The notes below the pieces were generated by a model. That model was not told where the DNA came from, made no database searches, and was given only the letters and a program-made list of their open reading frames with translations. Shown here one piece after another: positions 16,752 through 24,851 of a DNA stretch of 36,594 nucleotides. The stretch's first letter is position 1, and every line of letters begins with the position of its first letter. The position numbers were made by a program, and so were the translations under genes. This stretch comes from Bacteroides sp. (GTDB lineage: Bacteria > Bacteroidota > Bacteroidia > Bacteroidales > Bacteroidaceae), in contig DXWV01000073.1 in NCBI GenBank assembly GCA_019416685.1, positions 1 through 36,594 of the forward strand, given 5' to 3'.

Positions 16752-17990
16752 ATGAGGAAAACATTACTTATGGGGGTAGCACTGATAGCAAGTGGTGCTG
16801 TGATGGGACAAATTTCGAATTTGGATATAGCGATGCGGACAGGCAATAATGATAAATTTGTTCTGGACTCTATCGTGACGAAGACACGGGATGACAAGCC
16901 CGAAAGGAAAGTTTTATATGGCTACGATTCGGAGAAGCGTCAGACGTACGAAATGAGTATTACTTACAGTGAGTGGACGACTCCTGCTTTTAAACCGACA
17001 TATGGAGATTCTATCAGCTATGAGTATAATCAAAAGGGGCTTTTGATAAAAGAGCGTGTTTATCGTAATGAATCTTATGATGATGCAGTTGATTATCAGT
17101 TGAACAGTTATGTCGATTATGAATATAATGATAAAGATCAGAAGGTAAAGGCAACGACTTACAGATATAACCAGAACATTGAGGATTATGTAGACAATTC
17201 GATTAATGAATATGAATATGGAACTGATGGTTCATTGGTCAGAATGACAGAATCCAATCGTCCGTCAGGGGCACCCTGGGAGACAGGTATTAAGCCGATG
17301 CAAGTAGATGCTAAAAGTGAATATTCGGATTTCCTGGCAGTTGATGTGCCGAAAAAGACAGAAAATTATCGTTTCAATGCAGGAGCAGATGGGGAAGAAG
17401 GAACCTGGAATCTTAGTTATTACACCATTATGACTTATAATGATAAGAATCAGATGACGAAGCGGGAAAATTATAATATGGATTCTCAGGCCGGAGGGTG
17501 GACGGTATCTGCCAGCTATGTATACACTCTCAATGAGAGAGGACAGGTAACTTATGAAGAGTACTCTAATAAAAGCTATTCGACAGGACTTTTAGAGGTC
17601 AGTTCAAAGAAAACTTACACATACGATACGAATGGAAATCTGGCAAAAATAGCTTCGGTGACTTACCAGTCTTACAAAGACGAATGGGTACCCGATAGCT
17701 CTCACAGTTACTATTATACTCCTCTTGTTTCTACTTCGATTGGGAATATAGGGGCGCAGAATATGGAAGTGTATTATAACGCTTCGTTAAAAGAAATCTA
17801 TGTACAGGCAGAAGGCAATATCGGCAATATTTCTGTTTATTCGGTTGCCGGATTGGAGGCAATGCGCATATCTGCTGTGAATAATAGTCAGTATACACTG
17901 AATGTAAGTGGTTTGGAAAAGGGATTGTATGTTGTCAGCCTCATTGCAGACGGTGAAGTTTATAATAAAAAAATATATATCTATGAATAA
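16752..17990 (+). CDS. Secreted YD-like repeat protein with C-terminal sorting-type domain
   Basis: Translation may start at ATG 16743 or 16752; the latter gives a cleaner signal peptide, MRKTLLMGVALIASGAVMG. The roughly 412-residue protein carries about six degenerate repeats of the type Y-x-Y-(D/N)-x-x-x-(Q/L) followed by a beta strand (for example YEYNQKGLLIKERVY, YEYNDKDQKVKATTY, YTYDTNGNLAKIASV). It ends in a beta-sandwich resembling type IX secretion C-terminal sorting domains (about 340-412: ISVYSVAGLEAMRI ... LNVSGLEKGLYVVSLIADG ... KKIYIYE). The repeats resemble those of uncharacterised secreted Bacteroides proteins; no enzyme motif is visible. The stop overlaps the start of the metalloprotease gene by 8 bases, so it may be that protease's partner, inhibitor or scaffold (inference). 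Confidence 0.75.
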   Translation: MRKTLLMGVALIASGAVMGQISNLDIAMRTGNNDKFVLDSIVTKTRDDKPERKVLYGYDSEKRQTYEMSITYSEWTTPAFKPTYGDSISYEYNQKGLLIKERVYRNESYDDAVDYQLNSYVDYEYNDKDQKVKATTYRYNQNIEDYVDNSINEYEYGTDGSLVRMTESNRPSGAPWETGIKPMQVDAKSEYSDFLAVDVPKKTENYRFNAGADGEEGTWNLSYYTIMTYNDKNQMTKRENYNMDSQAGGWTVSASYVYTLNERGQVTYEEYSNKSYSTGLLEVSSKKTYTYDTNGNLAKIASVTYQSYKDEWVPDSSHSYYYTPLVSTSIGNIGAQNMEVYYNASLKEIYVQAEGNIGNISVYSVAGLEAMRISAVNNSQYTLNVSGLEKGLYVVSLIADGEVYNKKIYIYE

Positions 17991-20106
17991 GTTCTTTTCA
18001 TATGTATTAATTTGTATAGCCTTGGTAAGCCTCCCGCTTACCGAGGCTATTGCCGCTCCGGCGGAGGGCAGTACACCGGAACCTTTGGCTAAAGTTGGTT
18101 CTCATTGGAATTACTGGTTTGCCCGAGAGTATAGTTACGGATTTCGTAAATATAAAGTGACGGCACATGAAACGATCAGAGCTGCCGTAGACCGTAATGG
18201 AAACGGCAAGAAAGATGCCGATGAAGTTGAAGAAGAGATTCTGGCTGCAAAGATAGAAATATGGCGTAATGAAGCATGGCAAAACTCAACAGAGCCGGGA
18301 AAAGCGCTTAAAGAAGACGGTACTTTCTATGCTTTTAGAGAGGGGAATAAATCTTATGTTCTTCGCGATGTTGATTTTACTACCGGAGACATGCCGAAGA
18401 AATTCTGGTTCAAATGGATTGATATGGATGCAGAACCGGGAGACTCTTGGGTTATTACTCAGTTTGGACAAGATGGAAATACGGTTTACGATTGGGCAGA
18501 GGTCAGCTATAAGCGGGAACTTGATATCGATGGCAGAAAGGTACCCGTTATCAAGTTTTCTCCGGCTTGCTATAGCCGCTATTCCAAACCGGAAGATTTT
18601 ACCTCCCGTATCGCTTTGAACGGATTGTTTAATATCGATTTTTGGGAAGTATCTGGTGGTGGTTCTCCCATTCCTGCTGCCAATGGGGTGGTATTTGCTC
18701 CTCAAATGTATGAGATGTCCGCCGGGTTGTTGTGTGCCAATGTGAATGATATGTCTTTGGCTACTTCTCAGTTGGAAAATTATATGAGAAATAATAATCC
18801 TACTATTTATGAGCAGTACGAGGATGGATATTGTGAGTTATTACAAGCCCCGGAAGGTTCGGGTGCCAGAAGTATGATAATGCAGACTCCTGTTCATCTG
18901 TCGGATAGTGCGGCATTTACGGTGCCTCCCCAAACACGATCTACTCCCCGTACGGTTACCCTGTTAAGTGAGGATGAAGTGATCAAACTCCCGGTAGTGG
19001 TGCATGTGGTGTATAATCCGAATACTCCGTCGAAATCTATCACTGAAGCACAAGCTCAGAAAATGATTGATGAACTGAATAGGGCATACGGTTCCACTGA
19101 TATGGAGAATGTTCGTGAACCGTTTAAGGGAGTAGTAGGCAATCCGCATATCCAGTTTGAACTTGCTAAGGTTGACCCATCGGGCAATACAACAACCGGC
19201 ATTGTTTATCATCAGACGAAGGAGAGTGCTTATCTGCTGCAAGGAACGACTATCTGGGAAAAGTATGCATATAAGTTTGAGGATGATTTGACACCCCGGA
19301 ACTGGGATCATAAACGTTACATCAATATTTATGTTGCCGATTTGGGCGGTTGGAATGAATTGAGTACGGTGGGCGGATTTGTTACGAATCCCGAATCGGG
19401 CTCTGCTTATCAGACTTATCTGAACTGGGTGGAAAAACAAGATATGGCATTCTGGCAATCCTGGCTCGACTCGGAGGAGGGTTCTATGCTGGACGGTTTG
19501 ACGGTTGATGTGTATTATACCTTTGGAGGAAAAAATGAAATTAATGACAGGGCTACTTTTAAAACGGCTATTCATGAATTGGGACACTACTTCGGGTTAC
19601 GCCATCCGAATATTGTTCTTGTAGACAAGAATGGTATTTATGTTCCTGTAGATGATGGATTTGAAGATACTCCGTACACTCAGTTTACACAATATGCGGT
19701 GGTAGGCTGTGAAGAACCGGTTTTCCAATGCGGACATCTTGTACAGACAGAGAATTATATGGATTATGCACTGGACTGTGCTTGTATGTTTACGAAGGAA
19801 CAGGCCACATTTATGAGAAAGTTTGTAACGGAATCTCGTCCTGCATTAAACGTGGCGACAGGTATTTTGGATGCTACACAGAGCGAAGTAAAGGTTTCTC
19901 CTACAGTGGCACGCAAAGAAGTATTCATTGAAGGAGCGTTCACGTCGGCCCGGTTATTCAATCTGGAAGGGGTAGAAGTAGTCCGGATAGAGGGTGACCG
20001 GAACGTTATTTCGGTTGAAAATTTAACTCCGGGCATGTATATTCTGCAAGTATCTGCAAATGCAAAGAATGTGTATAAATTTAAGATTGTTGTACTTGCC
20101 AACTAA
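17983..20106 (+). CDS. Secreted M43 (pappalysin/cytophagalysin-type) metalloprotease with C-terminal sorting-type domain
   Basis: ATG 17983 is preferred over an in-frame upstream ATG at 17908 because it begins a signal peptide (about 1-25, ending AIAA) and overlaps the previous stop by 8 bases, a coupled arrangement. The 707-residue protein has the extended metzincin zinc site HELGHYFGLRH (H531, E532, H535, G538, H541) and a Met-turn in NYMDY (M593) followed by CMFTKEQ. These together point to peptidase family M43. An EF-hand-like loop is visible at 70-81 (DRNGNGKKDADE). The C-terminus (about 635-707: ARLFNLEGVEVVRIEG ... VENLTPGMYILQVSANAKNVYKFKIVVLAN) is a sorting-type beta domain like that of the upstream protein. 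Location is periplasmic or extracellular. It is the last gene of the locus, ended by a large terminator. Confidence 0.88.
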   Translation: MNKFFSYVLICIALVSLPLTEAIAAPAEGSTPEPLAKVGSHWNYWFAREYSYGFRKYKVTAHETIRAAVDRNGNGKKDADEVEEEILAAKIEIWRNEAWQNSTEPGKALKEDGTFYAFREGNKSYVLRDVDFTTGDMPKKFWFKWIDMDAEPGDSWVITQFGQDGNTVYDWAEVSYKRELDIDGRKVPVIKFSPACYSRYSKPEDFTSRIALNGLFNIDFWEVSGGGSPIPAANGVVFAPQMYEMSAGLLCANVNDMSLATSQLENYMRNNNPTIYEQYEDGYCELLQAPEGSGARSMIMQTPVHLSDSAAFTVPPQTRSTPRTVTLLSEDEVIKLPVVVHVVYNPNTPSKSITEAQAQKMIDELNRAYGSTDMENVREPFKGVVGNPHIQFELAKVDPSGNTTTGIVYHQTKESAYLLQGTTIWEKYAYKFEDDLTPRNWDHKRYINIYVADLGGWNELSTVGGFVTNPESGSAYQTYLNWVEKQDMAFWQSWLDSEEGSMLDGLTVDVYYTFGGKNEINDRATFKTAIHELGHYFGLRHPNIVLVDKNGIYVPVDDGFEDTPYTQFTQYAVVGCEEPVFQCGHLVQTENYMDYALDCACMFTKEQATFMRKFVTESRPALNVATGILDATQSEVKVSPTVARKEVFIEGAFTSARLFNLEGVEVVRIEGDRNVISVENLTPGMYILQVSANAKNVYKFKIVVLAN

Positions 20107-20138
20107 TTGAAGATTTTTCTTATTTCAATATTGTTTAT

Positions 20139-20212
20139 ACTCCTTATTCTGGTTTCATTCGCCGGAGAGAATAAAAACTCTCTGGCCGTTGAAACTAAAA
20201 TAAGGAGTTTTT
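20139..20212 (+). terminator. Large terminator at the end of the importer/protease locus
   Basis: ACTCCTTATT (20139-20148) pairs with AATAAGGAGT (20199-20208), extended by GTTTCA/TGAAAC and capped by an inner GAGAG/CTCTC stem. It is followed by TTTTG. It separates the metalloprotease transcript from the tRNA-Ser gene. Confidence 0.85.
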
Positions 20213-20236
20213 GTTGCAAAGTTCAAAAATAACCAT

Positions 20237-20244
20237 TACTTTTG
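20237..20244 (+). promoter_or_regulatory. tRNA-Ser promoter -7 element
   Basis: TACTTTTG fits TAnnTTTG and lies 17 bases before the tRNA 5' end. A TTGC at 20214-20217, 19 bases upstream, is a near match to the -33 element and sits just past the previous terminator. Confidence 0.6.
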
Positions 20245-20261
20245 CCGCCCGAAACCCAGAA

Positions 20262-20349
20262 GGAGAGGTGCTCGAGTGGTTGAAGAGGCACGCCTGGAAA
20301 GCGTGTATACCCCTAAAGGGTATCACGAGTTCGAATCTCGTTCTCTCCG
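20262..20349 (+). tRNA. tRNA-Ser (anticodon GGA)
   Basis: Complete class II tRNA. The acceptor strand GGAGAGG pairs with TCTCTCC, the anticodon stem CACGC/GCGTG carries the loop CTGGAAA (anticodon GGA), the variable arm is long (ACCCC/GGGT), and the T loop is TTCGAAT. Discriminator G is typical of serine. CCA is not encoded. Confidence 0.96.
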
Positions 20350-20359
20350 CAACAAATGA

Positions 20360-20404
20360 AGCCCTGCATACATGATTGTATTGCAGGGCTTTCTGCATTT
20401 TTTG
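20360..20404 (+). terminator. Terminator of tRNA-Ser(GGA)
   Basis: AGCCCTGCATACA pairs with TGTATTGCAGGGCT (one bulged base), with a 4-nt loop. It is followed by TTCTGCATTTTTT, ten bases after the tRNA. Confidence 0.82.
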
Positions 20405-20605
20405 TAATATTTGTTATCCGGATTAGCATTTGGCCTTTCTCAGTTGTATTAGTTAAAAGGAGGATTTACTCAGATTGATTAATTTTATTGCAGCGCAGCC
20501 GTTTTATTAGTAAAGATTTGTGCTCATCAATGTTTCAGTCCTAAGCAATAAATCAGCATGATACAAAATAATTTTGCAACATTACTTATTAAAATAAATA
20601 GCCTT

Positions 20606-22903
20606 ATGTTTAAGAAACTTTGCTTCTCTTTGCTGGCCATGTCAGCGTACATCCTTTCTTCTTGTTCGGGCTCATCTGCCAGACAAGAGGTTGCTGTGCT
20701 TCCCACGCCCGTTCAGTTAACAACACAGTCCGGTGCATTTGTATTAAAGAACGGACTAAAGATTGGTGTCTCCGATGAGTCATTGTTACCAGCCGCGCAG
20801 TATTTACAAACTATATTGCAAAATGCAGTGACCTCTACTACGGAAGTAGGTAAACAGCCTGCTGATATCTTTTTGAAATTGACCGATACAAAAGGGAAAG
20901 AGGGTGCGTATAAGTTGAATGTCACTTCCGGTAACATAATAGTTGAAGCTGCTGATTATTCCGGTATCATTTCTGCTATTTCTACTCTCCGCCAGTTGTT
21001 GCCGGCAGCTATTGAACAGTCTTCCCAGGATGCTTCTTATTCTATCCCCGCCGTAAATATAGAAGATGCACCGCGTTTGGCATGGCGCGGGATGATGCTC
21101 GATGCTTCACGTCATTTCTGGAACAAAGAGGAGGTGAAGCACGTGCTCGATATGATGGCTCTTTACAAATTGAATAAATTTCACTGGCATCTGACCGATG
21201 ATCAGGGATGGCGTATCGAAATCAAACAATATCCGTTGCTCACCGAAAAAGGGGCATGGCGCAAATTCAACTCCCACGACAGAGAGTGTATGCATCGTAT
21301 GGTAGAAGAAGATAATATGGATTTCCGGATCCCTGAAAATAAGATGGAAATAGTGGAGGGAGATACGTTGTATGGTGGATATTATACACAGGATGACATT
21401 AAAGAGATTGTGGCTTATGCTGCCCAGCGTGGCATTGATGTGATACCCGAGATTGATATGCCGGGACACTTCCTGGCAGCTATTAATCAATATCCGGAGA
21501 TTGCCTGCACGGGGCTGATTGGCTGGGGAAGTGTGTTCTCATCTCCCATTTGCCCGGGAAAGGATTCTACTTTGGAGTTCTGTAAGAATGTTTATAAAGA
21601 GGTGTTTCAGCTCTTTCCTTATAAATATGTACATATGGGAGGCGATGAGGTAGATATGACCAACTGGAAGAAGTGTGCTGATTGTCAGCGCCGCATGAAG
21701 CACGAGGGGATACAATCGGAAAATGGGTTACAGGCGTGGTTTGTGCGTCAAATGGAGAAATTTTTTACGGAGAACGGAAAGAAGTTTATTGGCTGGGACG
21801 AAGTTATTTCAGATGGTCTTTCTGACAATGCTACGATTATGTGGTGGAGGAGCTGGGCGCCTAAAGCCATTCCCACTGCTACTTCCGAAGGCAAGCAGGT
21901 GATTAATACGGAGAATAATTATTTCTATTTTGATTATCTGCAGGATAAAACGACGCTGCCTAAGTTATTGGCTTATGATCCCATACCCGCAGAACTTACT
22001 CCCGAACAGCAAAAACTGGTGTTAGGTGTACAGGCCAATTTTTGGTGCGAATGGATTCCTTCTATGAAGCGTCTGGAATATATGATGATGCCGCGTTTGC
22101 TTGCACTGAGCGAAATAGCCTGGGTAGAACCCTTCGCCAAGCCTGGTATAGATGATTTTTACAAAAACCTTATCCCGCAGTTTAAACGGCTGGATGCTAT
22201 GAATATTAATTATCGTATCCCCGATTTGGAAGGCTTTTATAATACGAATGCTTTTGTGGATGAGGCCACTCTGAATATCAAATGTCCGCTTCCTGATGCT
22301 GAAGTACGTTATACTACGGATGGTAAATTCCCGACAAAGACATCTCAACTGTACGAAGGACCGCTGAAGGTGACAGAAACCACAGAGTTTACATTACGCA
22401 CATTCCGTCCTGATGGTTCGGCTTGTGATATGGTGAAAACCAAGTTTGTGAAAGCTCCTTATGCAGAGGCAGATGGTACGGCAGCTGTTTCAGGAGACGG
22501 GTTGAATGTTGTATGGCATGATTTTAAGGGAGAGAGATGTGCTGATATTGATGCTGCTCCGGTGAAGGGTACATATGTGGTTGAAACGGTGTCTATCCCT
22601 GAGGGAGTAAAAGGAGATATCGGACTGGTGTTGAAAGGATACTTGCAGGTTCCGGTTGACGGGATTTATACATTGGCACTGCTGTCGGACGATGGCAGTA
22701 CGCTGATGATTGACGGAAAACAAGTGATTGATAATGATGGTCCTCATTCACCTCGTGAGATCATAGCTCAGGTAGCTTTGAAGGAGGGACTTCATCCGAT
22801 TGAAATTCGCTATTTCGATAATAATGGCGGTACGTTAGAGATGTCTTTGATTAATGAGAAAGGAGAAAAGCAAATACTCAATAAGGATTGGCTGAAACAT
22901 TAA
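20606..22903 (+). CDS. GH20 beta-N-acetylhexosaminidase lipoprotein with CHB_HEX_C and PA14-like domains
   Basis: The start at ATG 20606 (not the in-frame ATG at 20558) gives a lipoprotein signal MFKKLCFSLLAMSAYILSSC with Cys20; the protein is 765 residues. It removes terminal GlcNAc or GalNAc residues from glycans by substrate-assisted catalysis. Domains: GH20 N-terminal alpha/beta domain (about 28-150), catalytic TIM barrel (about 155-505) with the D347-E348 pair in MGGDEVDM and upstream HWHLTDDQGWRIEI, and a chitobiase C-terminal domain (about 545-605, AEVRYTTDGKFPT). A PA14-like beta domain closes it (about 640-755, GYLQVPVDGIYTLALLSDDGSTLMIDG). It is probably periplasmic or surface-anchored, acting on host N- or O-glycans or chitobiose-type ends. 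It is monocistronic, with terminators on both sides. No good TAnnTTTG promoter is seen upstream. Confidence 0.95.
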   Translation: MFKKLCFSLLAMSAYILSSCSGSSARQEVAVLPTPVQLTTQSGAFVLKNGLKIGVSDESLLPAAQYLQTILQNAVTSTTEVGKQPADIFLKLTDTKGKEGAYKLNVTSGNIIVEAADYSGIISAISTLRQLLPAAIEQSSQDASYSIPAVNIEDAPRLAWRGMMLDASRHFWNKEEVKHVLDMMALYKLNKFHWHLTDDQGWRIEIKQYPLLTEKGAWRKFNSHDRECMHRMVEEDNMDFRIPENKMEIVEGDTLYGGYYTQDDIKEIVAYAAQRGIDVIPEIDMPGHFLAAINQYPEIACTGLIGWGSVFSSPICPGKDSTLEFCKNVYKEVFQLFPYKYVHMGGDEVDMTNWKKCADCQRRMKHEGIQSENGLQAWFVRQMEKFFTENGKKFIGWDEVISDGLSDNATIMWWRSWAPKAIPTATSEGKQVINTENNYFYFDYLQDKTTLPKLLAYDPIPAELTPEQQKLVLGVQANFWCEWIPSMKRLEYMMMPRLLALSEIAWVEPFAKPGIDDFYKNLIPQFKRLDAMNINYRIPDLEGFYNTNAFVDEATLNIKCPLPDAEVRYTTDGKFPTKTSQLYEGPLKVTETTEFTLRTFRPDGSACDMVKTKFVKAPYAEADGTAAVSGDGLNVVWHDFKGERCADIDAAPVKGTYVVETVSIPEGVKGDIGLVLKGYLQVPVDGIYTLALLSDDGSTLMIDGKQVIDNDGPHSPREIIAQVALKEGLHPIEIRYFDNNGGTLEMSLINEKGEKQILNKDWLKH

Positions 22904-22984
22904 AAAACTCTGTGGTGAGTTTAGCTCATTATTGTACGGTTATAAGTCAATTCTGTTACTGATTCGCATTATTATTTAAATAAT

Positions 22985-23034
22985 AAAGAAAAGTCTTGCT
23001 ATACATTTAGATATAGCAGGACTTTTCTTTTTAT
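22985..23034 (+). terminator. Terminator after the GH20 gene
   Basis: AAGAAAAGTCTTGCTATA pairs with TATAGCAGGACTTTTCTT across a short loop (one G-T pair), ending in a T-rich tail TTTTTATTG. It separates GH20 from the sigma-factor operon. Confidence 0.85.
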
Positions 23035-23116
23035 TGTTAATGAACCTGAAAAAGAATCCTTCCGGTTTAACTTTCCCCTTAATCTGAGTTCTAACCTATA
23101 AAGCCCAGAAGAACAG

Positions 23117-23653
23117 ATGATAAACGAAAATAAAATCAGGGAGACTTGCGCCTCCAATCCTGAAAAGGGGTTCAGAATGCTGGTAGACAGTTTTCAGCAA
23201 CCGATATACTGGCACATACGACGCCTTGTTGTGTCTCATGAGGATGCAGAAGATATTATTCAGGAAGTCTTTATCCGTATTTTCCGGCATTTGGAACAGT
23301 TTCGTGAAGAGAGTTCGCTTATTACCTGGATTTATAAGATAGCCACTAACGAGAGTCTTCGTTTTTTGAAAACCCGTAAAGCAGAGGTTGTTTCTGCCGA
23401 AGAGATACAGGAAGAGTTGCTCGATAAGTTGAAAACTTCCGATTACGTAGACTATGAGAATGAGTTGGCAGTGAAGTTTCAGACGGCTATTCTGAATTTG
23501 CCCGAAAAGCAGCGGGTGGTGTTTAACCTCCGCTATTATGATGAACTTGATTATGAGGCTATCAGCCAGATAACAGGTGATCGTGCAGATACGCTTAAAG
23601 TGAATTATCACTATGCGAAAGAAAAAATAAAGGAATATATTGTAAATAGTTAG
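23117..23653 (+). CDS. ECF (sigma-70 family) RNA polymerase sigma factor
   Basis: The 178-residue protein has region 2 (about 20-90: AEDIIQEVFIRIFRHLEQF, then TWIYKIATNESLRFLK) and region 4 (about 122-176: LPEKQRVVFNLRYYDELDYEAISQITG, with the HTH following). It directs RNA polymerase to an envelope- or stress-type regulon. It heads a three-gene operon: a small single-pass membrane protein starts 4 bases after its stop, then a periplasmic LTXXQ-like protein. This resembles sigma/anti-sigma/periplasmic-sensor modules rather than the FecI/FecR/SusC type. No TAnnTTTG promoter is evident upstream, which fits autoregulation by the sigma factor itself (inference). Confidence 0.92.
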   Translation: MINENKIRETCASNPEKGFRMLVDSFQQPIYWHIRRLVVSHEDAEDIIQEVFIRIFRHLEQFREESSLITWIYKIATNESLRFLKTRKAEVVSAEEIQEELLDKLKTSDYVDYENELAVKFQTAILNLPEKQRVVFNLRYYDELDYEAISQITGDRADTLKVNYHYAKEKIKEYIVNS

Positions 23654-23657
23654 GGTT

Positions 23658-24023
23658 ATGAACAGAGAATTTGATTTTGATGACATTGGGAAGCGGATGC
23701 CTTATAAAACACCTGAGTCTTTTTTTGAAGACAGCCGGCACAGGATACTAAAGCATACGTGTGGAGAGGAGCGTCGTGTGAAGAGTAGGTTGCATATTAT
23801 CATCCCTACTGTATTGGCAGTAGCTGCATTATTGGCCGGATTATTATTCATGCCACTGAATCCGGGGGGAAATGAAGTGCCTGCTGCATCACCGACTCTC
23901 GTGCTAATGGCGGAAACGGAGTCTGCTAACTCGGATGCGATGGATCATTTTATAGAGAATCTGTCGGATGAGGAACTACAGGAGCTTGCCGAACTTTCGG
24001 AAACTGATATATTTTTATTTTAA
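23658..24023 (+). CDS. Small single-pass membrane protein, probable anti-sigma factor
   Basis: The 121-residue protein has a charged cytoplasmic N-terminus (about 1-44, with YKTPESFFEDSRHRILKH), one membrane helix (about 45-67, LHIIIPTVLAVAALLAGLLF) and an acidic C-terminal tail predicted outside (about 90-121, MDHFIENLSDEELQELAELSE). Position directly after the sigma gene and this topology suggest an anti-sigma factor that holds the sigma at the membrane. No zinc-binding HxxxCxxC signature is present, so it is not a ZAS-type anti-sigma; the N-terminal PESFF segment is shared by many small Bacteroidetes proteins in this position. Function is by context. Confidence 0.78.
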   Translation: MNREFDFDDIGKRMPYKTPESFFEDSRHRILKHTCGEERRVKSRLHIIIPTVLAVAALLAGLLFMPLNPGGNEVPAASPTLVLMAETESANSDAMDHFIENLSDEELQELAELSETDIFLF

Positions 24024-24050
24024 TAGATAACTTAAAAAGAAGGAGAGCAA

Positions 24051-24596
24051 ATGATGAAAACAAGAATTATTTTTATGCTTTTGGCTGTTGTTGCTATGTG
24101 TAGCCAGTCTGCTTTTGCACAAGAGAAAAAACGTCCGGATAGAGAACAGATTCAGACCATGCAATGTAATCAGGTAGTGAAGGCTTTGATGCTTGATGAT
24201 GCCACTGCTGCTAAATTCGTTCCTGTGTATCAGAAATATCTGAAGGAGTTGGGTGAGGTGCGTATGGAAAATTCCCGCAAACCCAGGGTGAAGGATGCGG
24301 CTGCTACACAGCCGGCTCCGAAGGCTATACCTACTGATGCCGAAGTAGAAAAAGCGATTAAAGATCGTTTTGTACAGAGCCGTAAGCTATTGGATATACG
24401 TGAAAAATATTATAATGAATTTCGTAAGATACTTTCGCCTAAACAGATAATGAAGATTTATCAATTAGAGAAAGGGAATGCACATAAATTTCAGAAAGAA
24501 TGGAAAAAACGTCAGGGACAAAAACAAGGACAACGACCGGAAGCAAAAAAGGGTAATATGCATCGTAACAACAACAATGTGAAGTCACAGAAATAG
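24051..24596 (+). CDS. Periplasmic Spy/CpxP-like (LTXXQ-type) protein
   Basis: The 181-residue protein (start 24051 or 24054) has a signal peptide ending SAFAQ. The mature part is highly basic and helical. It repeats the family logic: a helix ending near LMLDDATAAKFVPVYQKYLKEL and a second with LDIREKYYNEFRKILSPKQIMKIYQLEKG, where LSPKQ replaces LTxxQ. The C-terminus (about 155-181) is a low-complexity Lys/Gln/Asn tail. Related proteins act as periplasmic chaperones or metal/stress sensors. It is the third gene of the ECF operon, so it is either a sensor for the anti-sigma or the main product of the response. Confidence 0.78.
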   Translation: MMKTRIIFMLLAVVAMCSQSAFAQEKKRPDREQIQTMQCNQVVKALMLDDATAAKFVPVYQKYLKELGEVRMENSRKPRVKDAAATQPAPKAIPTDAEVEKAIKDRFVQSRKLLDIREKYYNEFRKILSPKQIMKIYQLEKGNAHKFQKEWKKRQGQKQGQRPEAKKGNMHRNNNNVKSQK

Positions 24597-24619
24597 ACTC
24601 TATTTGTGATGAATAATAA

Positions 24620-24704
24620 GAATGTACACTTTTGCCTGTCAAGAGTGTACATTCTTGCTATATATAAGTGTACACTCTTGTATGACAAAAGTGTACATTC
24701 TTTT
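24620..24704 (+). repeat. Nested palindrome of four GTGTACAyTC-type units
   Basis: Four related units alternate in orientation. GAATGTACACTTTTG (24620-24634) and CAAAAGTGTACATTC (24686-24700) form a perfect 15-bp outer stem. CAAGAGTGTACA (24640-24651) and TGTACACTCTTG (24669-24680) form a perfect 12-bp inner stem. The 5-nt spacers oppose each other, giving one long hairpin. Neighbours can also pair locally (first with second, third with fourth). A T4 tail follows, so it may double as terminator of the sigma operon. Confidence 0.85.
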
Positions 24705-24851
24705 ATCTATTGATTATCAGTGTGTTATAATTCGGCTTTTAAGGCGCGTATAGCTTTGTTTTTATTGCATGCAGGCAAGGCGTAGTCTCCAGGCAGGATG
24801 AACCATTTCTTTATTTATTGGTTCATTCAGTATAATATAAAGTATCAACTT

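Noticed and set aside
18013..20106. Fragilysin-like (M10) toxin
   Set aside because: The zinc site HELGHYFGLRH and NYMDY Met-turn context, size and domain layout fit M43 better, and there is no fragilysin-like prodomain.
20262..20349. Tail end of an element bounded by the two tRNA-Ser genes (1-49 and 20262-20349)
   Set aside because: The shared segments are only the conserved T loop and acceptor end; the T stems differ, no integrase lies between, and the second tRNA is complete with its own promoter and terminator.
20195..20398. Minus-strand 67-residue reading frame over the tRNA-Ser gene
   Set aside because: It is the antisense translation of the tRNA and its terminator, a frequent artefact; there is no independent coding signal.
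24620..24704. CRISPR array
   Set aside because: The units alternate in orientation and spacers are 5-17 nt; there is no regular direct repeat with unique 30-nt spacers and no cas genes.
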